IMG/VR virus record: IMGVR_UViG_3300029910_000327
Location: 1 to 24,593 of that record
DNA length: 24,593 bases
Origin: a virus
Direction: 5' to 3' (one strand)
Part shown: in pieces, positions 1 to 6,797 of the stretch
How positions within the stretch are numbered: the stretch's first letter is position 1
How the letters are laid out: each line of letters begins with the position of its first letter
Program-made: the position numbers and the translations under genes
Notes under the pieces: generated by a model
What the model was told of the DNA's origin: nothing
The model's database searches: none
Seen by the model: the letters and a program-made list of their open reading frames with translations, nothing else

Positions 1-1
1 T

Positions 2-424
2 CTGCTCCTCCACACCGACGACGAGGCCATTGTAGAGGGTGTGATTGAGTGTAAGCACCCGCTGGAGCCGAAGTATCACGCACTGGAGTTGAAATGCAGG
101 AGGGAGGATAACCAGATTATCCGGTTGTTGGTGATCCATCCGGCGAGTAAGCAACAGCATGATAACGACTGCCAGCTGCTCGCTCATGAAGCGCAGGGCA
201 ATAGCAAGCTGTGGAGACGATTCTGGGACCTGAAAGACCTGTTCCATGACGTGAGATTCGCTTACGCGTTGACTGCACATCGTTCGCAGGGCAGTACTTA
301 CCAAAATGTACTTGTAGACTATGGCGACATACTTTACAACCGTAACAGACGTGAAGCGTTCCAGTGTTTATATGTAGGGTGCTCCCGAGCAAGCAAGAGA
401 TTGTACCTCGCCAACGGTGCATAG
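2..424 (+). CDS. SF1 DNA helicase, C-terminal part (Dda/RecD-like), 5' truncated by window
   Basis: The reading frame is open from base 2 and ends at TAG 422-424, so only the C-terminal ~140 residues are present. The segment AYALTAHRSQGSTYQNVLVD matches the helicase motif V region of superfamily 1 proteins of the UvrD_C_2 type (T4 Dda, RecD2), and YVGCSRASKRLYL matches motif VI with its conserved Ser-Arg-Ala. The family couples ATP hydrolysis to 5'-3' unwinding of duplex DNA at phage forks or during recombination. It heads a rightward run of replication genes, which fits. The Walker A half lies left of the window, so completeness and exact subfamily cannot be judged. An HNH-type gene with its own promoter follows 65 bases later. 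Confidence 0.88.
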   Translation: MLLHTDDEAIVEGVIECKHPLEPKYHALELKCRREDNQIIRLLVIHPASKQQHDNDCQLLAHEAQGNSKLWRRFWDLKDLFHDVRFAYALTAHRSQGSTYQNVLVDYGDILYNRNRREAFQCLYVGCSRASKRLYLANGA

Positions 425-431
425 AGCTTTC

Positions 432-462
432 TGTACTATCAACACATAAAATCCTCTATAAT
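432..462 (+). promoter_or_regulatory. Candidate sigma70-type promoter for the HNH/AP2 gene
   Basis: A perfect TATAAT lies at 457-462 in the short gap between the helicase stop and the next start. The -35 region around 432-438 (TGTACT) is a poor match, so this promoter is supported mainly by its -10. It would start transcription about 20 bases before the AAGGAGG at 478-484 and would let this probable selfish gene be expressed on its own. Confidence 0.45.
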
Positions 463-489
463 AGTGACTCTACTATCAAGGAGGTTTAT

Positions 490-981
490 ATGCGAAAGTT
501 AGATCTGACTGGGCAGCGCTTCGGGAGATTGCTTGTATTAAGCGAAGAAGAGAAGACAGAAAGAGGGCAAGCAAATTGGTTATGTCAATGCGATTGTGGT
601 AATAAGAAGATTATTCGCTTGTCCAGTCTTCGTGGCGGGGAGAGTTTGAGTTGCGGTTGTCGTAAACTGGAACCAAACTTGAAAAATACCTCGCATGGTA
701 TGTCTTACACACCAGAATATCGAGTGTGGACGAATATGAAAGCGCGCTGCCAAGATTCAAACCATCAAGCCTATGGAAATTATGGCGGCAGGGGTATTTC
801 CGTGTGCGCTCGTTGGCAGTTTTTTGAGAACTTTATTATTGACATGGGACCCCGGCATCCAGGAACTACGCTAGAACGTATTGATAACAACGGAAATTAT
901 GAACTTTCCAATTGCTGCTGGGCAACTCGTTCGCAGCAAAATAGTAACAAGCGTAGTGGTAGGGGCCCTAACTCTGTATAG
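490..981 (+). CDS. HNH/AP2-type homing endonuclease-like protein
   Basis: This 163-residue protein starts at ATG 490, five bases after a near-perfect AAGGAGG (478-484); a longer upstream extension of the frame has no ribosome site. The N-terminal part (about residues 1-60) begins LTGQRFGRLLVL and contains CQCDCG and later SCGC, a Cys-rich probable zinc-binding module common in phage HNH/AP2 proteins. The C-terminal half contains RVWTNMKARC, GGRGISVCARW and LERIDNNGNYELSNCCWAT, the usual block of this family, which ends in a conserved Trp-Ala-Thr and Asn-rich tail. Family members are intron-less mobile endonucleases or DNA-binding proteins of phages. Its own promoter and its position between unrelated replication genes fit a mobile 'moron'. 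Target site unknown. Confidence 0.8.
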   Translation: MRKLDLTGQRFGRLLVLSEEEKTERGQANWLCQCDCGNKKIIRLSSLRGGESLSCGCRKLEPNLKNTSHGMSYTPEYRVWTNMKARCQDSNHQAYGNYGGRGISVCARWQFFENFIIDMGPRHPGTTLERIDNNGNYELSNCCWATRSQQNSNKRSGRGPNSV

Positions 982-987
982 ACACCA

Positions 988-1028
988 TTTTCAACCGGGA
1001 TTACTATTCATTAATCGCGGTGAATAAC
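988..1028 (+). repeat. Dispersed palindromic element, copy 1
   Basis: The left half is TTTTCAACCGGGATTAC and the right half TTAATCGCGGTGAATAAC, facing each other around TATTCA. The element starts 6 bases after the TAG of the HNH gene and fills most of the gap before the next start codon. The half-site types are GGG (left) and GCG (right). Confidence 0.85.
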
Positions 1029-1044
1029 CCAATTGGAGAACCTG

Positions 1045-1218
1045 ATGCACCATCTTAAAGAAACCACCATCGACGGGGTGAAGTTTGTGTTGATCCCTGA
1101 ATTGCTGCACGACAGACTGGCTTTAATGGTCATGTCCCATCAGACCACTTCTGTTCAAGCTCGCATAATTGCTAGTGAATGGAAAGAATATGATCCGGAG
1201 GTTTTCAGTGTCAAGTGA
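1045..1218 (+). CDS. Hypothetical small protein, 57 residues
   Basis: ATG 1045 is preceded by GGAG at 1035-1038. A TTG four codons upstream (1033) overlaps that ribosome site and is less likely. The product MHHLKETTIDGVKFVLIPEL... is mostly polar with no recognised domain, signal peptide or membrane segment. Its end overlaps the next gene by 11 bases, so the two are probably co-translated in the early rightward operon. It follows palindromic element copy 1. No function can be assigned. Confidence 0.65.
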   Translation: MHHLKETTIDGVKFVLIPELLHDRLALMVMSHQTTSVQARIIASEWKEYDPEVFSVK

Positions 1219-1441
1219 TCTGATCAACGAACAGGTCCAGGACTGGCGTAACCGTGCAGCTCTCGGACAGCTCTCAATCGATGAAATGAAAATCGCTATC
1301 GAGGCAATCCGCAAGGAGCGTGCCAATCTCGAAGCCCCCAAGCCGAAGAAGCGCGCCGCAGCCGGCACAGCCGCAAAGCCGAAGAAGCTCAAACCAGAAG
1401 ATGTAGACTCTGACGATCTGCTGAAAGAACTAGGCATCTAA
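1208..1441 (+). CDS. Hypothetical small Lys/Ala-rich protein, 77 residues
   Basis: GTG 1208 is chosen because a clean GGAGG (1197-1201) lies six bases upstream. ATG 1190 in the same frame has no good ribosome site. The N-terminal part, with WRNRAALGQLSIDEMKIAI, resembles a short helical module seen in many uncharacterised phage proteins. The middle is a basic Ala-Lys linker (KPKKRAAAGTAAKPKK) and the end is acidic (DVDSDDLLKELGI). A charged linker with an acidic tail is typical of proteins that contact replication partners or DNA, but this is only a suggestion. The start overlaps the previous gene. Confidence 0.7.
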   Translation: MSSDLINEQVQDWRNRAALGQLSIDEMKIAIEAIRKERANLEAPKPKKRAAAGTAAKPKKLKPEDVDSDDLLKELGI

Positions 1442-1467
1442 CCGTAGTACAACTACAGAGGCTCGAA

Positions 1468-1761
1468 ATGCAAGTAACAGTCAAAACATATCTGATGGCA
1501 AAGCCAGCCTCAGAATGGGATTCAGAGAAAGGCAAGTACATGGAGACTGTCGAATTCTTCCCGTGGCCCTATGAGAACTACAGCGAGACCACAGCCCTCA
1601 CTTCACTGGAAATCTCCTTCGAAGTGCCGGATGGAATCAACGCACACGATCTGAAACTGCAGGAACTGTTCGCGCAAAAGACAAAACTCCAGGCAGAGTT
1701 TGGGGCACGCATCACCGAAATTCAGGCGCAAATTAATCAACTGACGGCAATTGAGGGCTGA
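1468..1761 (+). CDS. Hypothetical protein, 97 residues, with C-terminal coiled coil
   Basis: It starts at ATG 1468 with AGAGG about eight bases upstream. The N-terminal ~50 residues contain alternating hydrophobic and aromatic stretches (VEFFPWPYENY). From about residue 60 the sequence (LKLQELFAQKTKLQAEF... and EIQAQINQL) has heptad-like Leu/Ile spacing and probably forms a coiled coil, suggesting oligomerisation. It lies directly before the Cas4-like nuclease gene with a 6-base gap and is likely co-transcribed with it. No family is recognised. Confidence 0.7.
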   Translation: MQVTVKTYLMAKPASEWDSEKGKYMETVEFFPWPYENYSETTALTSLEISFEVPDGINAHDLKLQELFAQKTKLQAEFGARITEIQAQINQLTAIEG

Positions 1762-1767
1762 TCTAAA

Positions 1768-2805
1768 ATGACAGCACTCTACCGTCCGATGTTCCCGAAT
1801 GCCGTGGATAGCACGCTCATTGCCGCATTCAGAGCGTGTCCGCAGAAGTTCTATCTCTCCTATGTTCAGCATTGGAAAAGCACCACCAAATCCGTCCATC
1901 TGGTCGCCGGTGGGGCATTCGCCTCAGCCATCGAAGCCGCTCGGGAAGCCTTCTACGTCGAGGGGAAGAACAGCAGCGATTCCGAAGCCATTGGGATGAC
2001 TGCTCTAATCAAGGGCTACGGGGATTTCGAGTGCCCACCTGAATCCGCCAAGTCCCTAGAACGCATGCTCGGGGCTTTCGAATTCTATCTCTTCAACTAT
2101 CCTCTAGGGGGCGATGGTGCCGAACCGATTACGTTGCCTGGGGGTCGAAAGGGCATTGAGTTCTCTTTTGCTGAGCCTCTTGCTATTAACCATCCTGTTA
2201 CCGGTGTTCCTATTCTCTATACTGGGCGTAGTGATATGGTTGCCAATCGTCATGGTACAGGGATCTGGAACTACGACGAGAAGACCACCTCGTCATTAGG
2301 GGCTACGTGGGGAAGGCAGTGGGAGCTTCGGAGTCAGTTTACGGGGTATAATTGGGCGCTACTTCAGCAAGGGATTAAACCACAGGGCACTATTGTGCGG
2401 GGAGTCTCCATACTGAAAACAAAATACGACACGATGGAAGTCCCGACCTATCGCAGCCCACATGAAATCGCCCTCTGGGAGAAGCAAACTCTCAGAGATA
2501 TCAAACGAATGATAGCTTGCTGGGAAGAGGGGTACTGGGATTATGACATCGACGGGGCCTGTACGGAGTATGGAGGTTGCCAATTCCAACGAATCTGCAA
2601 ATCCAGCAATCCAGAGGAATGGCTCCCGGCCCACTTCCAAAGGGTCGTTTGGGATCCTCTTGAAAGAGCTCAAATCTCTGTTGAGGCATATGAACGAAAA
2701 TGGGGATTCACTAGGCCTGAGGGAAGCGAGCCTGCTCCGGGATTGCCCGGTGCGCAAGCAGGAGACGGACAGGCTCTTGGAGAAGAACTCAAAGGACTGA
2801 TGTGA
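1768..2805 (+). CDS. Cas4/RecB-type PD-(D/E)XK exonuclease with probable [4Fe-4S] cluster
   Basis: This 345-residue protein shows the Cas4/AddB-like layout. The N-terminal STLIAAFRACPQKFYLSY includes Cys24. The nuclease core has GRSDMV (Asp156), then WNYDEKTTS (Asp170-Glu171-Lys172, the D/E-x-K catalytic triad part) and SQFTGYNWAL, which fits the QxxxY motif (Gln190, Tyr194). Three C-terminal cysteines (265, 271, 277; spacing C-x5-C-x5-C) with Cys24 match the four ligands of the Fe-S staple of this family. These enzymes resect DNA ends in phage recombination and replication. The gene sits with a Sak4-like ATPase and an SSB-like gene, a combination expected for single-strand annealing or repair. 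The C-terminal ~50 residues look disordered. Confidence 0.85.
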   Translation: MTALYRPMFPNAVDSTLIAAFRACPQKFYLSYVQHWKSTTKSVHLVAGGAFASAIEAAREAFYVEGKNSSDSEAIGMTALIKGYGDFECPPESAKSLERMLGAFEFYLFNYPLGGDGAEPITLPGGRKGIEFSFAEPLAINHPVTGVPILYTGRSDMVANRHGTGIWNYDEKTTSSLGATWGRQWELRSQFTGYNWALLQQGIKPQGTIVRGVSILKTKYDTMEVPTYRSPHEIALWEKQTLRDIKRMIACWEEGYWDYDIDGACTEYGGCQFQRICKSSNPEEWLPAHFQRVVWDPLERAQISVEAYERKWGFTRPEGSEPAPGLPGAQAGDGQALGEELKGLM

Positions 2806-2806
2806 C

Positions 2807-3160
2807 ATGCCCTTCTTCCGGCAGTTTTACATCTACGACAAGTACCTCGGCTCCTCTGAAGATCACACCCGATTCATCCACGGGGAAGCCCAGCAGCCTG
2901 TCCCTTATGTGATGTTCTGCCCATGCTGTGGGGAGATTTGGTCGAGAATGCCGGTGTTGAATTCGCTGGCGGATTGGCGGATTGTTGGTGGTTACTGCGA
3001 AAAGCACGGCAAGTCTCGCTACGCAATCGCAGGCTCCCTGATGCTCAATTGGGAACCGGAACTCACAGCTATCTTGCCGGATGAAGTTATCAGAAGGGAA
3101 TTCGCCCTGCACTTACGACTATGGGATAAGGAAAATGACAGAAAGCTGGAAGGAGCCTGA
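2807..3160 (+). CDS. Hypothetical zinc-ribbon-like protein, 117 residues
   Basis: ATG 2807 begins one base after the nuclease stop, with AAAGGA at 2791-2796 as ribosome site. The central segment FCPCCGEIW followed about 30 residues later by YCEKHGKS gives a CxxC...CxxH arrangement that probably binds one zinc ion. The rest is Trp/Leu-rich without a recognised fold. Tight spacing to the nuclease suggests co-translation and perhaps a shared role, but no function is known. The last part overlaps alternative starts of the next gene. Confidence 0.75.
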   Translation: MPFFRQFYIYDKYLGSSEDHTRFIHGEAQQPVPYVMFCPCCGEIWSRMPVLNSLADWRIVGGYCEKHGKSRYAIAGSLMLNWEPELTAILPDEVIRREFALHLRLWDKENDRKLEGA

Positions 3161-3170
3161 AGAGGACAAC

Positions 3171-3389
3171 ATGTCAATAGGGGAGCTGGCTGAGTGGCTG
3201 CAGAAGTTGCCGAAGGAAATCCACCATCTCCCTGTGCACCTCACCCGCGACATGGAAAGCTTCAAACTCAACATCTCCCGCATGACAATTTCAGATGGGT
3301 TGCGTTATTACTCTCTGGGGGCTCTCGTGGGAAGGTCCACATTCAACGGTCTGTGTTTAGCAATCAGTGCAGATAATACGGAGTACTAA
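3171..3389 (+). CDS. Hypothetical protein, 72 residues
   Basis: ATG 3171 is preferred because GAGG at 3162-3165 precedes it and it lies just after the previous stop. An in-frame ATG at 3135 would add 12 residues and overlap the upstream gene. The protein begins MSIGELAEWLQKLPKE, a helical start like that of several small phage proteins, and continues with a compact beta-rich part (LPVHLTRDMES...). Its stop is one base before the ATPase start, so it belongs to the same transcript. Function unknown. Confidence 0.65.
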   Translation: MSIGELAEWLQKLPKEIHHLPVHLTRDMESFKLNISRMTISDGLRYYSLGALVGRSTFNGLCLAISADNTEY

Positions 3390-3390
3390 T

Positions 3391-4317
3391 ATGATAGAAG
3401 CTATAAGCATTGCAGGGCAGATCGTAGAAGCGGTTACAACTGAAGTGCTCTCCGATCTCCCCGGCGTGAATGTGATGCTGATGGGGCCATCCGGCACGGG
3501 TAAAACCCACGCTATCGGAACCATTGCCGAAGCCTACCCCGATCTGGAAGTGTTCTACCTCGGACTAGAGCCAGGTATGGAAACTCTTCTCGGCTACTAC
3601 AAGAGCAAAGGGAAACCTCTGCCCCCTAACCTCCATTGGCATTACCTGGAAGCAGCTAAAGCCTCTTTTAAAGACATGCTGGAAGGGGCAAAACGTGTCA
3701 ACACAATGTCACTCGAAACTCTTGCCAAAACCAACGACCCAAATCGTAGTAAGCATAACCGATTCATCAAACTCCTCGAAGTGCTCAACGATTTCCCTGA
3801 CGACCGAACAGGCAAGAAATTTGGCTGTGCTGATGAATGGGGACCCAACAGGATACTCGTCATCGATGGAATGGCGGGCTTGGCACGTATGGCTATGTCA
3901 CTCGTTGTCGGTAATAAGCCAGTCAAGAACATTAGCGATTGGGGAATAGCCCAGGATCAGATCGAGAAGGTCATCAATCTCTGGACGGATGCTTGCAAGT
4001 GCCATTTCATCCTCATTGCTCACGTCGAACGGGAGAAGGATGAAGTTCTCGGTGGGATCAAGCTGATGGTGAGCACACTCGGCAACAAGCTGGCTCCGAA
4101 ATTGCCAGCTATGTTCTCGGATGTGGTGCTGGCTGTCCGCGAAGGCTCCAAATTCACCTGGGACACTGCGAATAGCCAAGCGGATGTCAAGACTCGGAAT
4201 CTGGCAATTGCCGCTGGATTGCCTCCTGACTTCAAGCCGATCTTTACCTCGTGGCTGTCGCGGGGTGGGAAGTTTGTTGAGGGCGTGCGGGATGCTAATA
4301 GCCCCCCAGAGGAATAA
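3391..4317 (+). CDS. Sak4-like / AAA_24 RecA-fold ATPase
   Basis: The 308-residue protein begins at ATG 3391 with GGAG at 3379-3382. It has a clear Walker A, GPSGTGKT (residues 32-39), a Walker B strand RILVIDG ending at Asp159, and a later strand HFILIAHVEREKDEV that fits the sensor region of RecA-like ATPases. The size and motif spacing match the phage AAA_24 / Sak4 group, single-strand annealing or recombination mediators usually found beside an SSB-type gene; here a DUF669-like gene follows. It probably loads on single-stranded DNA during replication-linked recombination. Its TAA stop forms the outer edge of palindromic element copy 2. Confidence 0.85.
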   Translation: MIEAISIAGQIVEAVTTEVLSDLPGVNVMLMGPSGTGKTHAIGTIAEAYPDLEVFYLGLEPGMETLLGYYKSKGKPLPPNLHWHYLEAAKASFKDMLEGAKRVNTMSLETLAKTNDPNRSKHNRFIKLLEVLNDFPDDRTGKKFGCADEWGPNRILVIDGMAGLARMAMSLVVGNKPVKNISDWGIAQDQIEKVINLWTDACKCHFILIAHVEREKDEVLGGIKLMVSTLGNKLAPKLPAMFSDVVLAVREGSKFTWDTANSQADVKTRNLAIAAGLPPDFKPIFTSWLSRGGKFVEGVRDANSPPEE

Positions 4318-4355
4318 TCAACCGTGATTAACAAATAGTAATCGCGGGTAATAAC
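4315..4355 (+). repeat. Dispersed palindromic element, copy 2
   Basis: The left half TAATCAACCGTGATTA includes the stop codon of the ATPase gene (4315-4317). The right half is GTAATCGCGGGTAATAAC. The halves are of the GTG and GCG types. It starts the 173-base untranslated leader of the SSB-like gene. Confidence 0.85.
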
Positions 4356-4490
4356 TACCCTAACCCTGACAGGAGGTGCGTAAATACTAGCAAAACTGGC
4401 TATTAACTAGCCCCAATCGGTAATATAGTTTCTCTACGGTGCGAGCACCGGCAAATGTTACAAACTCTCTTAATCTCCGAGGCTATCAAA
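4356..4490 (+). promoter_or_regulatory. Untranslated leader of the SSB-like gene with orphan ribosome site and hairpins
   Basis: This stretch has no standard gene. It contains AGGAGGTG at 4371-4378, a very strong ribosome-binding sequence with no ATG/GTG/TTG at a normal distance. Two small hairpins follow: GGCTA-TTAAC-TAGCC (4398-4412) and CGGTG-CGAG-CACCG near 4437-4450. A weak TAATAT (4431-4436) could act as a -10. The layout suggests a regulated leader, possibly an RNA site bound by the SSB-like protein itself, but this is inference. Confidence 0.4.
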
Positions 4491-4946
4491 ATGTTCGACG
4501 CTGACTCATTCTTGAATTCCGCAGTAACCGGCTCCAATTCCACGAAAGTCGTTCCGTGCCCAGTGGGCGAATTTCCTGGTGTTATCGACAAGATCGCAGC
4601 ACGCCAATGGCAGTCTGGCGATGGTACGAAAACCGGCGTGGCCCTCGATGTGACCTGGGCAATCGAAGACGACGAAGCCAAAGCTACAACTGGCCGTGAC
4701 GTCGTCACCGCTCGCCAAGGCATCATGCTGGACCTCACCCCCGATGGTGCTATCGACATGGGTGAAGGAAAGAACGTGGCTCTCGGTCGCTTGCGTGCAG
4801 CTACCGGCCTCAACGATCCCTCAGTTGAATTCTCCTTCAACCAGCTTCCTGGCCGCATGGCTAAGGTCAAGGTCGGCCATCGCCCGGACAAGAACGACCC
4901 GGAGATTGTCTACGCGCAAGTTGATGCAGTAACCTCACTGGGCTAA
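4491..4946 (+). CDS. DUF669-like protein, probable single-stranded-DNA-binding protein
   Basis: ATG 4491 follows GAGG at 4479-4482; an upstream in-frame ATG (4455) lacks a ribosome site. The 151-residue product begins MFDADSFLNSAVTGSNSTK and continues PVGEFPGVIDKI, the typical opening of phage DUF669 proteins. Later it has conserved beta-strand segments (GVALDVTWAIED, FSFNQLPGRMAKVKVGHRPD). In many phages this family replaces an SSB and is encoded beside Sak4-like or other recombinases, exactly as here. It likely coats single-stranded DNA during replication. There is no acidic SSB-type C-terminal tail. Assignment rests on remembered family appearance, not a search. Confidence 0.7.
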   Translation: MFDADSFLNSAVTGSNSTKVVPCPVGEFPGVIDKIAARQWQSGDGTKTGVALDVTWAIEDDEAKATTGRDVVTARQGIMLDLTPDGAIDMGEGKNVALGRLRAATGLNDPSVEFSFNQLPGRMAKVKVGHRPDKNDPEIVYAQVDAVTSLG

Positions 4947-4978
4947 GCAACCCCCAGTAACAAAACTCGTTGCAATAG

Positions 4979-5000
4979 CCCCCGGAAACGGGGGTTCTTA
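4979..5000 (+). terminator. Hairpin terminator after the SSB-like gene
   Basis: A perfect CCCCCG-GAAA-CGGGGG stem-loop (4979-4994) with a stable GNRA-type tetraloop is followed by TTCTTA. The U-tract is short, so termination may be partial and tune expression of downstream genes. Confidence 0.65.
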
Positions 5001-5011
5001 CTGGAGGAGAT

Positions 5012-5137
5012 ATGCTCGCCGTATTCATCGCAATCTTCATGTTGGCAGAGACAAAAGCACACTGGCTCTGGTGGTGCGGATTTATCATAGTGTTGTTCGT
5101 GACTTTCGTGGCGTCGTTACATGGTGCCGGGGGATGA
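5012..5137 (+). CDS. Small membrane protein, 41 residues
   Basis: An open frame of 41 codons starts at ATG 5012, four bases after GGAGG (5003-5007), and ends TGA 5135-5137. The product has two hydrophobic stretches, LAVFIAIFML near the N-terminus and FIIVLFVTFVASL after a Trp-rich turn (HWLWWCG), consistent with one or two membrane passes. It is separated from both neighbours by hairpin terminators (4979-5000 and 5157-5177), so its expression may be set independently. No family is recognised. A role in membrane-associated replication or host takeover is possible but unsupported. Confidence 0.6.
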   Translation: MLAVFIAIFMLAETKAHWLWWCGFIIVLFVTFVASLHGAGG

Positions 5138-5156
5138 CCGCTACCGCTCAAAATCA

Positions 5157-5177
5157 GGACGCTTCGGCGTCCTTTTT
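5157..5177 (+). terminator. Intrinsic terminator with UUCG tetraloop
   Basis: GGACGC-TTCG-GCGTCC (5157-5172) forms a perfect six-base-pair stem with the very stable UUCG loop, directly followed by TTTTT (5173-5177). This is a textbook Rho-independent terminator for rightward transcription, located 35 bases before the ParB-methyltransferase gene. Confidence 0.9.
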
Positions 5178-5211
5178 AGCTGAAAATCCCTCACTACCGT
5201 AGGACAACAGC

Positions 5212-6582
5212 ATGACAGCACAGCTAATTAAGACTTCTGACATCCAGATTGACCAGAATCGCCAACGTAGGGAATTCGAATCTCAAGCACTCGCAGAGCT
5301 AGCTGCCGGTATCCGCGCCCGAGGCCTCATGCATGCCATCGTCCTCCGGGAACGGGATGGCGCTATGGTCCTCGTGGCCGGTGAACGCCGCATGCGCGCA
5401 ATTGATGAGGTGCGCATGCTCGGCGGCACGATTAAATACAACGGAGAGGTAATTCCTGATGGATTTCTACCATACGTCACGCTCGGTCAGCTCACCCCTC
5501 TTGAAGCAGAGGAAAGTGAACTTGAGGAAAACCTGCATAGAAAAGACCTCACCTGGCAAGAACGCGCTTCCGCACTATCGAGGCTCCACAACTTACGCAG
5601 CAAGCAAGCTCATGCGGAGGGAAGAGTCCACACAGTTGCGGATACAGCGGTCGAGGTCAAAGGCAGAAGTGACGGAGCTTTCCAAAACACTGTTCGGAAG
5701 GATATTATTGTCTCTCAGTATCTCCATATTCCTGAGATAGCAAAAGCAAAGAACACTGATGATGCCTACAAGATCCTCAAGAAGCAAGAAGAAACCAAGA
5801 AATATGCTGCTTTGGCAGCGCGCGTAGGTTCCACCCTCTCCCACGAATCCCACAAGGTTTTCAACACCAACTGCCTTTCGTGGATGATTTCCACTGACCC
5901 GGAGCAATTTGATGTCATACTCACCGATCCTCCTTACGGAATGGGTGCCGACGAGTTTGGTGATGGGGCTGGCAAGCTCGGGGGAATCGAGCACCACTAT
6001 AAGGATGATTATGAATCCTGGAGGGTCCTCATGCAAGACTGGGCTCCACTGGCCTATCGAGTGGCCAAAGTGGAATGTCATTGCTATGTGTTCTGCGATA
6101 TCGACAACTTCCATGAACTCAAACGAATTATGCAGTCGGCTGGCTGGTGGGTTACTCGCACTCCATTTATCTGCACCAAGCCTAATTCCGGCCGCGTCCC
6201 CCACCCTGAGAATGGCCCCCGTCGCCAATGGGAGATGATCTTATATGCCATTAAGGGCAAGAAGAAAACGACCGGTATCTACCCTGATGTTGTTACGACT
6301 TTTGCTGACGCAAACACCACCCACGGTGCGCAGAAGCCTGTCGCTCTTTATTCTGATCTTCTTAAGCGCAGTGCGCGACCTGGTGATCGCGTGCTTGATA
6401 GCTTCGCTGGGAGCGGTACTATTTTTCCCGCTGCTCATGCTGCTAAGTGCTTGGCTACTGGGCTGGAGCAGAATTCAACTTACTATGGGATCTGCCTGCA
6501 ACGGCTCCAAGGACTAACCAACGTAGACCCAGCGGAGCAAGGCAAGACTCTGATGGCGGAACTCAACCAGCTGAAGGAGTAG
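5212..6582 (+). CDS. ParB-like domain / beta-class DNA methyltransferase fusion
   Basis: The 456-residue protein starts at ATG 5212 with AGGA at 5201-5204. Residues ~5-110 form a ParB/Srx-like domain with LVAGERRMRAI (Gly57-Glu58-Arg59-Arg60), the nucleotide-binding signature of the fold. A helical part follows (to ~residue 200). The C-terminal half is an amino-methyltransferase: DVILTDPPYGMG (catalytic DPPY at 239-242), then, after a target-recognition region, LDSFAGSGTIFPAAHAAK (SAM-binding FAGSGT at 398-403). DPPY before FAGSGT is the beta-class order, modifying adenine N6 or cytosine N4. Such fusions are common in phages and prophages and probably protect phage DNA from restriction. No cognate restriction enzyme is nearby. 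An intrinsic terminator precedes the gene. Confidence 0.9.
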   Translation: MTAQLIKTSDIQIDQNRQRREFESQALAELAAGIRARGLMHAIVLRERDGAMVLVAGERRMRAIDEVRMLGGTIKYNGEVIPDGFLPYVTLGQLTPLEAEESELEENLHRKDLTWQERASALSRLHNLRSKQAHAEGRVHTVADTAVEVKGRSDGAFQNTVRKDIIVSQYLHIPEIAKAKNTDDAYKILKKQEETKKYAALAARVGSTLSHESHKVFNTNCLSWMISTDPEQFDVILTDPPYGMGADEFGDGAGKLGGIEHHYKDDYESWRVLMQDWAPLAYRVAKVECHCYVFCDIDNFHELKRIMQSAGWWVTRTPFICTKPNSGRVPHPENGPRRQWEMILYAIKGKKKTTGIYPDVVTTFADANTTHGAQKPVALYSDLLKRSARPGDRVLDSFAGSGTIFPAAHAAKCLATGLEQNSTYYGICLQRLQGLTNVDPAEQGKTLMAELNQLKE

Positions 6583-6586
6583 TGTG

Positions 6587-6796
6587 ATGGATCACCCTGA
6601 ATATCGCCTACGCAAGTGGAATTCCAAGCTGGTGTTGGTTACGACCGACCCGGAGTCGCTGATGATGGATCCGGATCTGCCGGACTTCTATATCTCCGAC
6701 GGCATCCGGCTGCAAATGATCGCGTGTCGGAACCTCTGCCAGCGAACTCTGGAAAAGTGTTGTGTAATAGGGTATGGAACACAGAGGAATATCTGA
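6587..6796 (+). CDS. Hypothetical protein, 69 residues, possibly shortened at its 3' end
   Basis: ATG 6587 follows AAGGAG (6574-6579), which overlaps the end of the methyltransferase gene. A GTG at 6584 is closer to the site and less likely. The product begins MDHPEYRLRKWNSKLVLVTT and has an acidic middle (DPESLMMDPDLPDFY). The last ~15 residues, rich in Cys and ending GYGTQRNI, run into the ribosome site of the next gene. Its tail may have been replaced when the HNH gene inserted, but there is no homologue here to prove it. No domain recognised. Confidence 0.6.
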   Translation: MDHPEYRLRKWNSKLVLVTTDPESLMMDPDLPDFYISDGIRLQMIACRNLCQRTLEKCCVIGYGTQRNI

Positions 6797-6797
6797 T

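Noticed and set aside
5593-6228. A 211-codon open frame on the minus strand
   Set aside because: It lies wholly antisense to the ParB-methyltransferase gene, whose motifs are intact. It has no clear domain.
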